DNA from: Notospermus geniculatus
Lineage: Eukaryota; Nemertea; Pilidiophora; Heteronemertea; Lineidae
Direction: 5' to 3'
Length of the DNA stretch: 64,000 nt
Assembly: GCA_002633025.1 (NCBI GenBank)
Contig: NMRB01001107.1
Location: 143,878-207,877 of the forward strand
The position numbers were made by a program, and so were the translations under genes. Shown piece after piece: positions 1-9,840 of the stretch. Each line of letters begins with the position of its first letter. Positions within the stretch are counted from its first letter, which is position 1. Under the pieces are notes generated by a model that was not told where the DNA came from, made no database searches, and saw only the letters and a program-made list of their open reading frames with translations.

Positions 1-476
1 TAGATTTGATTCTGCAAATGAAATCGGTCATAAATAGAGTTTCATAAAGATTGGTGACACCTCGAACATACGGTGAGTGAAAGTGAAAGGTGTGGGTGCC
101 CCAGGGGACGTTATATCTCCATCTTGACTGATTGTAACTAATCGGTGTAATTCTCCCAAACGGAAAGTCATCTCTCTCGGTAATGGAACCCTGTGAACGT
201 GTCGATACAGGATCAGGACAAGATCGATGCACGTCACAGTGTTCTACCCAGAATCTTGATGTTTCTAAAATCAGCAGCAAACCTGGCGATATCGCAAGCG
301 ATCTGATCGCCTCGGCTGTTCGCGCTGCCCAACAAACTGGCAACATTTTAGCAACATGTTGTTTAAAACTCATTTCGCCTGTGACACCATCCACTATACG
401 GTGTTGTATTACCATGAACGTTGTAAAAATGCAGCTGAAATGTTGCAACACAGCTAGACCGTTACCAAGCATTAAG
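1..476. other. Non-coding stretch, nothing recognised
   Basis: I see no supported exon, RNA gene or repeat here. The longest open frame, at about 183-518, has no recognisable domain and runs into the foldback element that follows. Confidence 0.5.
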
Positions 477-595
477 GGCCGTATGCACCAACGAAGATTA
501 TCTTGGAACTCAGGTTGAGCCACAGCTTTTCAATTCGATGTGGCAATGGAAAAGTTGTGGCTCAACCTGAGTGCGAGATGATCTTCGATACGGCC
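477..595. repeat. 119-bp foldback (inverted-repeat) element
   Basis: The left arm begins GGCCGTAT and contains CTCAGGTTGAGCCACA. The right arm, ending ATACGGCC at 595, is its reverse complement with a few mismatches and small indels, so the whole segment can fold into one hairpin. No clear target duplication is visible and I saw no second copy in the window. It is most likely a MITE-like non-autonomous element. Confidence 0.7.
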
Positions 596-2562
596 GAAAG
601 AGTCAGAGACACAGTACGAGTGCTTCCTATCAAGAAATGAACACGATCTTATCCAGGTTTAAATTAAAACAAAATAAAAATTCAGTTTTGATGGCGTTTT
701 AAACAAAACCAACAAAATGAATATCCAAGCGTAATTGATACGACACCGAAATCCCTGAGATTGTTGGCAATAATCCCCAATCAGTCTAGTGAGCCCCTCG
801 ATCCTGTTAGTGCCTGAATACGACTAATGCATTGAGCTAACTGCCAATACAGCAACAGAGAAGTGACCATCAGAGATCTGGCTCCAAAGATTGAGGGGAT
901 CATTGCAAATCACGTCTGTTACGACCAATATGCTGGTTAACTCGTGGGACGAACTGTCGATAATGTGTGACGGTGGAAAGAGAAACCTGATGGAAGGAAC
1001 TGGCGAGAAAACCCTGACCGTGTCCAACAAGATGTATGTGTATGTGATGTAGATGTACGTGTATGTGTGTGTGGTGCGACAGGGTGGTTCTCCTCTACAA
1101 AAAGAAACGTTTTACCAATTGACCCATATCGTCTTTGGAGCCAATATTTTGCAGCACTCATTCAGGATTCGATCGAAAGGCAAGAACTTGAGCTGCACTT
1201 TGCCATCACGAATTACAAATTGCACAGTATCCAAGCCATTATTTCAGTGCATGTCATATGAACGTCTGAGCATGAGACAGCAGACAAATATGCAAGAGAA
1301 GAAGAATTGATTTCTTAAATTTTGACAGCCACATTGCGCACATTTGATGAAGAAGATGATATCACAGCCAGAGGCAGGAGAGATTTGAGAAGTGATCAAT
1401 TTGAGATGGTACATTCTGAACAAGTTGTCTAGGATGCCTGGATACAGTCCCGTATAAGAAAACACCGACGTCAGCTCAGGCAAAAACGTGGAGAGGACTC
1501 TGTCTGACGTCTGTTAGACACACGAAAATGTATGGGAGGAGCGGACGGGGCGACTCTTTGTCTTAGAAAAAATATGTATGAGAAAAATACCAGAGGACTG
1601 CGTCAAAGAAACTGACCGAAAAAAACCCCAAGAGCAACATGTCGTTTCCATCTGAGGAAATGGTGGTTTTGTTGAGACACTTTTCTTGAAAAGAATGATC
1701 AGAGAATCCATCAAGAAATCAATCACCAGTAGCCGTCAGAAACATGATGTAATCACTGTGTGAAAAAGTTGGACAGTGTCGGTTTTTCACTGGTAATTGT
1801 CTCCTTGTGTGAGTGTTGTGAAGGGGTTGAGGGCGTCTTCTACTTCAAACATGTATCTGCCTCTTAGTTATGATGACGTGACTCAATACTGATGACGATT
1901 ATTCTCAAAGCCTCAATATTGATGACTGTCCTTTTGTCCTCATAGCAGAGCCGATGATACGGTTATTTTCAAAGCTTCAATATTGATGCTGACCTCTTCT
2001 CTTCTCTGCAGTCTGGTCTGAATATCTATGGATCATCTTCAAGTGAACATACTGCATTTTTTCCAGAAAATGTCCACAGCAACATTGAAAGGCCAGCAAA
2101 TCCCAGCGACTGACTTCACACAAGTGACACTAGAGCATTTTTCCTTGTGGGTAATCGTCCCCTCCTTGGCATGCTCTTCATGCTGAAATCAATCCAGTGT
2201 GGTTGACTCTATTAGTTTAAGTGGATGAATCGAGCTGACCTGTTCTACAGGCCATTACGGATGTATAAAGAAACCAGTATTTGCTCGGCCTGAGATGAAT
2301 GAGATTTCTTTCTTAGGACTATCACGGGACATTCAATCTGTAATGTCGTCTGTCAGATTGGATGAAATAAAAACCACAATGTTGATGAAAAAAGACTTCT
2401 TGATTCCTGATTTTGTTACATTATGTTGTAGTCGTCGTGTGAATGTCATTGTTGCCTCTCTGATGTCTCTCCAAATTGGCTGTGGTCATGGAAAGAAACG
2501 TCTCTGTCGGGACTTGGTCTCTCAGTTCATTTTCCCAGGAATTGATTTAACAAAACTGCATC
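596..2562. other. Non-coding stretch with one microsatellite
   Basis: No supported gene is present. The only structure is a TGTATG/TGTACG-rich microsatellite at 1031-1075. Open frames here are short and lack plausible splice boundaries or family motifs. Confidence 0.45.
1031..1075. repeat. TG-rich microsatellite
   Basis: This is an imperfect run of TATGTG/TACGTG units, a simple sequence repeat with no sign of function. Confidence 0.7.
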
Positions 2563-2725
2563 TAGATGAGTTTAGCTAGCAGCCATCTTGCCAAAAATAC
2601 TAGGTCATCACCATGGCAGCTTTCTTGCAGAGTGACAGATGATTGGTTGCCCCATCCCCCAGTGGGGGAAGTCTCCATGGTGATGACCTAATTATGGCAA
2701 GATGGCTGCTAGCGAAACTCATCTA
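2563..2725. mobile_element. Foldback MITE, family 1 copy A (TA-flanked)
   Basis: Terminal inverted repeats start GATGAGTTT then GCTAGCAGCCATCTTGCC, and the right end is the reverse complement ending CTCATC. Both ends abut TA, which fits a TA target duplication as in Tc1/mariner-like MITEs. The inner arms (AGGTCATCACCATGG) also pair. A second copy lies at 6691-6851. It encodes no protein, so any mobility would depend on a transposase encoded elsewhere. Confidence 0.8.
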
Positions 2726-3697
2726 TAAGATCTTTCATCCTTTCCATTCTTGAGGAGTATCTCCGCCGACAAACGACCGTGGGGCCTTTCCCTTCATTCC
2801 CTTGACAAGGTTCCACGAGTCTCTGGGTGAAGGTTCGATATGATTCCCCACCGCCCAGTGTCGCCCCCTGTGGTTTTGTCTCCCGCCATCTCTGCCTCAC
2901 CATCATCCATCATTGTTGCGGCTCCAGAACACCAAATTTGCTGTCGGCATTCCCATCTTTACGATCTTGATTACAAAGCCATTTCACGTATTCTGAACAA
3001 AACAATCCGAGCTTAGTTAGGATGAAACGGCTTCGTCAGGACGGCGACAACAATATCAAACCAAATGAAATCATAATGAATCTGTCAACAATTTAATACG
3101 TAAATCTCACAGCGAGGTAATTAGGCCGGAGTATCCAGCCAGCTCGAGAGGAAATAGGAATCGTGAAAAACGTCAGATCAGGGGCTTTCTGAAGACCCAT
3201 CAGAGTTTTATATCTGACATGTAGTGTTGGCCATTGATGCATTCTTATCATATAATGGTAAGTTCTCTATCCAATGATTCGACAACATAATGAACGGGCC
3301 TACCCGACGCCAAACAGACAGGAGGATGGTGTGGCGAATATTCCATGTGAAAGGAAGTTATATGACGGATCCAGCAGGCCACCGTGTGAACTGACGACAT
3401 CTTCTCATGAGTACTTGGTGAGACCGAAGGTCCCAAGTTCAGATCCAAATGATGGCACTTCATTTCTTGACACATGCTGTGCTTAGATCGGATAGTGTTG
3501 TAAGCAGCTTGTAATAATGTTATATCGCTGTAGTTCTCAAACCTTGAAGACTGTTGTAGTGATAAGGACTCACGGGTAAGGACTTCAGGATAAGAGGTTC
3601 GACGTCTGGAAAACCCTCGACAGTCACCGAGTACATCCAGGAATGAGTTGCCTTCCTTTTGTCAATGTGTTGGAGTAATCGACAAACCGCTAACAAT
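2726..3697. other. Non-coding stretch, nothing recognised
   Basis: No exon, RNA gene or repeat could be supported. Short open frames on both strands near 3248-3486 overlap each other and have no family features. Confidence 0.45.
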
Positions 3698-3817
3698 GGC
3701 TGGTATTCATAAAAGTTAGGAAATGCTTTTACTTAAGATTTGCACGACAGCAATGTCCAATGTAAATGTATTGCAAAACTTGAAGTAAAAGCATTTGCTA
3801 CCTTTTATGAATCAGCC
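3698..3817. repeat. 120-bp foldback element
   Basis: The left arm (GGCTGGTATTCATAAAAG, then GGAAATGCTTTTACTT) is matched by the right arm (AAGTAAAAGCATTTG, then CTTTTATGAATCAGCC). It can fold into a long AT-rich hairpin with a loop of roughly 45 bp. No target duplication is obvious. It is single-copy in this window. Confidence 0.7.
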
Positions 3818-5338
3818 ATGACTCAATGAATAATGAAGATTGTTGATAAGAGAAATGCTGAGACATTTGTCCTTCAATAACCGAATCAACATCAGATAAT
3901 TCTAATTATTGTCTTATTGAACCAAAAGACAAGTGTTAATTACACCAATATTAGCTCTGTGAGTGATATACTGACGGAGAATCTGGTAAAGCATGGATCA
4001 ACACGGATTATGTTAGTCTGGTGTATAGCCTACTGGTAAAAAGGAAGGCCATCTTAACTTTGGTATGCCATGATTTTCACCCTAAGGTCGGGAACTCCCG
4101 ATTTACAGAGGAAGCATTTTTTCCTCTCAATCCGTTCCTGCATCTGAAGTTGAACTCGAGCCCCCTAGCTTGGTAGGTGAGTGTGTTATACACGAGACCA
4201 CCACGGATGCTCTTGAGATGTAGCGACTGGTAAGGGAATATTCCACTGTTGGAGAAGTACGGCTGCAATTATTGTGAACATGTCCATAATCAATAGAGTA
4301 AATGTTTAGAGGGAATGAACCTGAGACCGAATCAACAGCCACCAGGAGGCTGGCTTCAACACTTGCTACATTCTTCATGAAAGGCTTGAGCCAAGTGTTA
4401 ACCTGGGAAAGACTCTGCTATGAAAAAAATACCATGTCTTCTCGCTGGCAGTCGTCAGTTGCTAGCCCATGCCCACTATTCTTCATCAATAAAGCATTAG
4501 TTTCCTATATTTTTTCAAATATTTTTCATGGAAAATCCAAGAAAGGCTGATTGTCCAGCGTACCATCCCCGCGAAGTAACTTACGGCGATCAGTGGAAGG
4601 AAAGTCGTTCACGTGTTCTGTGACAAAAGGGTGTGAGAAACAAATTTAAATGTCACTCCGTATAGCCGTAGCGTGGCTTAAAAGTTTCTTAACGAATGGA
4701 ATGACCTGTAAATGATAGTTTAGCAATCTTATTCCAAATGCCGCTAGGCCACCAGTCTCAGCCGAGGCGAGCAAAATGCAACTTGGTGTGCGTCCCAAAT
4801 CAACACATAAAACATGAACACAGCTCCTGCAGGCAGGCAAAGAATTCGCCCTAACCAGATCAATATAACGGCCAGTAAAAGTACTGCGATAACTCCGCTT
4901 CATTAGAATGGCGAACCCGATAAACTGCTCCGTGTTGGAGATGCACGCTTCACTAAACTAGGTTCGTAATGGTGAAAAAAATGGTCTTCAATTCCGTGTT
5001 GTGGTCTCAAGCCGATACGTCGATCCTCGCAATGTACAATTTGTATGCACCCCGTGATTGGTTAGTAAGTATTTGCATTAGCCTTTGGTCTGCAGGAAAA
5101 ATATTGGGTAGTTGATCAGGGTTTTTAGAAAAATATTCGACTTGAAGTCGAGCATCCGAAAGAGTACCAATCAACAACCAACTGTGCAGCATTGAGTAAA
5201 GAGTGACGTGGAACAGATTCAAGCATGGAGTTTCACAGGGGCATAGCCTGACCATACTAGGGTATCTCCTCCTTTCGTTCAAGATGTAAAGGGGACATTC
5301 TTGTCAGCATCAATAATTGACGAACTGGCGAATGGAAC
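3818..5338. other. Non-coding stretch with a tRNA-like fragment
   Basis: Apart from the possible SINE head at 4145-4208, nothing is recognised. Open frames of 60-90 codons on the minus strand at 4646-4903 and 5007-5282 have no domain signature. Confidence 0.4.
4145..4208 (-). mobile_element. tRNA-like SINE head (possible)
   Basis: Read on the minus strand, there is an A-box-like stretch (GTGGTCTCGTGTATAAC) followed about 30 bases later by GGCTCGAGTTCAA, close to the B-box consensus GGTTCGANTCC. The arms do not form a full cloverleaf, so it is not a functional tRNA. A tRNA-derived SINE remnant is the likeliest reading, but chance is possible. Confidence 0.35.
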
Positions 5339-5934
5339 GATCGACCAGTTATGCCTGGCTCATTATTCCAACCCGTCGCTCCAAACTCCTCCGCAGTGCC
5401 GTAATGCTTCATTACGACACTGCCCCCAGGTCCGCACTATTTCGGCGGAGGATCCTGGTATTCCAATACATGCCAAATGGAATGAAAGTCTTTCATGGGC
5501 ACCCGCACCAAACGTTTCGTGGACCTACATTTATCTGATTGGTTCACCGTTTGGGTTGTGTGTAAAATAGGACTCAGGCTCATGAGACGCAGCCGGACAA
5601 TCGAGGAAAATCACTCCGTTTCGATGACCATGCGCGAGAATAGTTCCATCGTTATTACTTTGTTCTGACTATCTATCATCACTATCAGTTCAAAAACTTG
5701 AGTGAATGATTACAAAACATGCAACAGTTTATTGTTTTTGACTTTATTTGATATGGGGATGGGAAATTATATCGCATGCTCGATTCTGGGCGCAGTGTCG
5801 TAATTGGAGCATCATAAAATGCGGAATGCGACGGCACTGCGGACGAGTTTGCTATCACTCCTCAGCAGGGGGTAGATTTCCCTGTGACAGATCTACAAGG
5901 CATACGCATGCATACCAGGCACAACAGGTCGATC
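5339..5934. mobile_element. About 600-bp long-arm foldback element
   Basis: The left end (GATCGACCAGTTATGCCTGG) pairs with the right end (CCAGGCACAACAGGTCGATC). Further in, CTCCGCAGTGCCGT and ATTACGACACTGC on the left recur inverted on the right near 5786-5845. The arms are roughly 120-150 bp and diverged, around a centre of about 320 bp without coding potential. No target duplication could be fixed. It looks like an old non-autonomous DNA transposon. Confidence 0.65.
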
Positions 5935-6690
5935 ACTCGAGTTGTACAGCACAAACCATCCAAGTATCTTAATTGATGCTCAACTCGAAATGCACTGTTT
6001 TTTAATTAGCTCGTGTTCACTGATGGCATTTATGGAAGCATTCCAAGTGCCATGTTTTCTGCACAAAACAAACTCGACAGGATTGAATAGACTAAAGCTG
6101 GCTTACTCATCAGCTCCACAAGAGCTCGTCCACGTTTTACTTCACGAAGAGGAAACACGTTAATGGAAGGAATCTCTAAAAAACATACTGGACGTCCTTC
6201 CTAAATTTACAGTTGATGCTTCACTATCAATGTAACTGGAGTTGATGGACCATTAAGTGCGTTCATCCCTCCCCCCGCTGTACAGCTCTAGTGGAACACC
6301 TTCCCACCATCAAGGTTCTGGCATTCACTGACTCATTAGGGCTGCAGTAGGCCTAACTCAGCTGGGGGTTACCAAATGCCATGATTATAATTACCAGACT
6401 TGTTTTACTGAATCATAAGGCAATTTCATTCTAAATAAAATACACCAAAACAGATTGAGAAAAAAAGTGGTGAAGACTCTCACCATGTCATTGTCTTTAA
6501 GAATTTCATTATGAGTTATCTCAGTAATTTTATATTAAAGAAATCTGGTGGAAAAACTCGGTGTGATTGATGCCGGCGGAGCTTTGGGGGAAGAAGTGAC
6601 TGATTAATTGATGCTGTCAGCAAAATTATACATAGAGATTTGATGATGATGAATGTTTGGGGCTGATTTAACACCTGCTGATCCAAAATA
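5935..6690. other. Non-coding stretch, nothing recognised
   Basis: AT-rich sequence with no supportable exon or repeat. One TAGGCCTA palindrome occurs near 6349. Confidence 0.45.
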
Positions 6691-6851
6691 TAGATGAGTT
6701 TCGCTAGCAGCCATCTTGTCAAAATTAGGTCATCACCATGGGAATTCCCTTCCATAGTGACAGATGCTTGGTTCTCCCCATTCGCCAGTGGGGGAAATCC
6801 CCATGACCATGACCTAGTTTTGGCAAGATGGCTGCTAGCAACACTCATCTA
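6691..6851. mobile_element. Foldback MITE, family 1 copy B (TA-flanked)
   Basis: Same termini as the element at 2563-2725: TAGATGAGTTTCGCTAGCAG at the left and the inverse ending ACTCATCTA at the right. Arms and centre are clearly homologous to copy A, with scattered substitutions. TA lies at both outer edges. Two copies with the same ends support a true element family rather than a chance palindrome. Confidence 0.82.
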
Positions 6852-7341
6852 CACTTCTCGTATACGTTCGTTGTCCACAATACACGTATCAACACGGCAT
6901 CTGTGTGTTCTTCAACCCCAGCTAGACTGTGTTATATTATCATTACCCCCAACCGATTAACAGCCTTCGATTCTATCAAATAGTTAACAACAATTAATTA
7001 CCCAATCACTGAGCTGTCTGATAAATTACCACACAAATTTACCGTGGATTTTTGTTCTTTATTTCACCTACCCACCCCGGCTTCCCACCCCTATCTGTGG
7101 TTAAACAACCAGCTATAGGCACGTGCGAACCCCATCCATCTCGCCTCCTCGTATGCTGCATCAAACACCGATGACTTTCCAATGTAGCTGACAATTCTAA
7201 TGATACCACACGCCAGTCGTTATCTCATTCATTACTCCTCCAAATAGCCCGATCAGATCTGGCTACGGAAGCAGTCAGCATGCTGACGTTGGAAAGTCTC
7301 AACTTTGCCAACTTGTTCTTGTCTATGCATGCCGATCTGTA

Positions 7342-7565
7342 TAGAAGCTCTTCACTGATGTCACAACGGTCACATGACTATAAATAATCGGCCAGGTTGG
7401 CCGTCAGATGGTTGGCGATGACGTCAAAACTATCACGTCATGCCACTTTGACGTCAGGATCTCTGTGTTGACGCTGTGTTCATGCCGTGACGACGCTTGA
7501 CATTTTGACGGCCAATATGGCGGCCTCGTCTCGTCATGGAAATGATATCGTGTGAAGAATCTCTA
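7342..7565. mobile_element. CRE-rich foldback MITE, family 5 copy A
   Basis: The left end (TAGAAGCTCTTCAC) pairs with the right end (GTGAAGAATCTCTA), with TA at both edges. The interior carries GATGACGTCA, TTTGACGTCA, and the pair GGCCAGGTTGGC / GCCAATATGGC. The right portion (GTGTTGACG, TTCATGCCGTGACG, CTTGACATTTTGACG) is shared with elements at 10158, 27402, 29564 and 32097, which defines the family. Confidence 0.72.
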
Positions 7566-7567
7566 TA

Positions 7568-8090
7568 GATCGTTTCTCGCGGGCCGGTTGCTACGAGTTA
7601 CGTCTTCATGACGTTGCGTCATACGCATGCGTCGCCAGCTGGCTGGAAAATGTGAAAGTTTTAAGGCATTTTCCAGTAAAGTTGCCCCTCGAATTCGTGG
7701 TGTTTGAAGCGGCTAAATTTTATGAAATCGATATGGCATAGAGATCAAGCGTTCCAGGTAGCATCAGTCGACTTTCATATAAATTGTGCGGCGATTGTCC
7801 AAGAAAACTGTACATTACTGACATTTGCCGATCTTGGCATTCAATTAAGCTACATACTAAATTTGGCCAGAAATGTGAAATTTCACCCGTAACTACCTTT
7901 CTGTGCAAGTTTGGATGTAATCTGATCTATATTACTGTGTTAATTTTACGCCTGAATCCTAAAAATTTCAATGGAAAATCCATTACGATGTGACGTTCTT
8001 CCACCCAGCTGGCGACGCATGCGTATGACGCGACGTCGTGAAGACGTAACTCACAGCAACCGCCCCAAAATTCCCTGCGCGGAAACGATC
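7568..8090. mobile_element. 523-bp foldback element inserted at TATA
   Basis: Termini are GATCGTTTC... and ...GAAACGATC, with arms of about 80 bp that share GAGTTACGTCTTCA, GCATGCGTCGCCAGCTGG and neighbouring bases in inverted order. TATA flanks it at 7564-7567 and 8091-8094. Unit 2 of the duplicated block has a single uninterrupted TATA at the same place (10378-10381), which is direct evidence of insertion. The AT-rich centre (about 7650-8000) has no recognised coding capacity. Confidence 0.85.
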
Positions 8091-8094
8091 TATA

Positions 8095-8308
8095 GAGCTT
8101 GTGCAGCGGCTCATTATGACGTCACGTTTGACCTGCAGTCCGCCATGCTGCCGGTCAACGACAAAGTGCGCCACGTGCAAATCACGTCATGGTTGAAGAC
8201 GCAACACTCCACTTGCGCTGACGACAAACTGCACCACGTGGGTCGCCGACGTCATTTTGACCGGCAGCATGGCGGATTTTTCAGTGATGACGTCATCTGC
8301 ACAAGCTC
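8095..8308. mobile_element. 214-bp CRE-bearing foldback element inserted at TATA
   Basis: Termini are GAGCTTGTGCAG and CTGCACAAGCTC. The right arm carries GATGACGTCATC and the left arm ATGACGTCACG. Internal arms (CCGCCATGCTGCCGGTCAA / TTGACCGGCAGCATGGCGG) also pair, so the element folds along its whole length. It follows the previous element directly, sharing TATA, and is followed by another TATA (8309-8312). Unit 2 of the block lacks it. Confidence 0.85.
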
Positions 8309-9840
8309 TATACAGGGTGGGCCAATAAAAATGTCACTTACACCACATCCGGTCACGTGTGGATTAAACCAGAACAGGAAAAACTGTGCAAGTCGATGAA
8401 ATGTAGAGAGAAACCAGAGCTGCTGATAAAAAACAGTATTTGCCAATTTTCATGGTTTTATATGGGAAGTTTTGATGTGGTTTGTTAGTACATTCTCCAC
8501 CATGTATAATGGAGGAGGTGTAATCACTCGGTTGAGTCTAATCATCTCATCTAATTTGACAGCTTTCCTCCTGATTGAATGAAACCAGCCATAGGTAACG
8601 TACGCTGATGCCAGTATCCACGGATACCAAAAAATTAGATTGTTTTCAACCTTTCCTCAGTTGCAAAATGCATTCAATTGAATTTTCTAATTTGTGTACG
8701 TTTTGAATGTGATTTAGTCTGTCAAGTTTCACAATTTATTCTCGGCAAGATGCGCTAGTGACTTCATGCCAGAGGTTAGATTATATAATGGGCAACAATC
8801 GCTACATTCACGAGGAGAAAAGACTGGTTAGATCCAGAACACAAGTCCAAAGTCGTATCCGAGATAAGAGAGTAGATACGGACACCTCATTACCGCCATG
8901 TCTCTCAAACTACCCAACACAAAATGGCTACTAACTGTAGATTTCACGGACGGGTTTTTCATTTCATGTCTGAGAGCAATAACTTACGACAGAGTGAACA
9001 AGAATCTCATCATAAATCATAATTTCCTTTTTTTAATGTCAAAAGCCCATTTGACTCAGTCAAACCTACAATAGAACTAAAAGAAAATGCCAATAAATCC
9101 GGCAAATATCCATATTCACTGACGCAAAGACTTTTTCTATTAATGAATGGAAAATTGAATGAATATGAAATAGTCTTAAAGAATACCCATCACGGGATCG
9201 CTCAGTTTGTAGCTGAGAACACGATATTCATGGTCTGAGTCCAACGTCGATGCAGGTGGAAACTGGAGCATCTGCTGGAGAAATCCTGCACTGTCAGAAT
9301 CCGCTTCTTCGTGGTGGGAGGTATTTATATTTGATTTTTCCATCAGGGCCGAAACCATAGCATTATTGGCCCTGGTAGGTATCAGTACGGAAGAGGACAT
9401 CTCAAGCTATTCATGTTCCTCACTTGGATGGGGTCTTTTACTTGCCCTTGCAAAGAAACAAGGTACAAGGCACCACGGCTTACTGTCCCATGCGACGAAC
9501 GTGGATGGGACGTTGTGGTTGGTGTGTATGCCAATGTGCCACCCCGTCACCAAAACATCTACAAGGGTCCAAAGGGGTCTTCAAAAGGGTCCAAAGAGGA
9601 CCCTTGCCAATCAGACGAGAAAGGGTCGATGCCGAAACAGCCACTTCTTCAGCGGCGGGTAAGTCAAGAAGAAAATGCTGTTTCTTTGTTGGTCAAGTGT
9701 GACCAGAGCTGATCACATCTAATGTCATCGAATCACCATAAATCTTGTGAAGAATCAAAGCGTGATTCATAGAACATGGGTCTATCCACCTCCACGACAC
9801 CCTCGAATGGACCAATCGCCAGAGCACGCAATAAATTACA

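Larger units (their letters stand above)
7013..9840. repeat. Duplicated block, unit 1 (with two extra hairpins)
   Basis: The block starts GCTGTCTGATAAATTAC and ends AATAAATTACA, and is followed directly by a near-identical second unit. Unit 1 is about 757 bp longer, mainly because two foldback elements (7568-8090 and 8095-8308) sit in it and are absent from unit 2. The rest differs by scattered substitutions and small indels. No gene is recognised. Beyond 8312 the block (8313-9840) contains several overlapping open frames, of which a 74-codon minus-strand frame at 9176-9400 is also open in unit 2. The cause may be a recent tandem duplication or two alleles placed in series by assembly. Confidence 0.85.
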
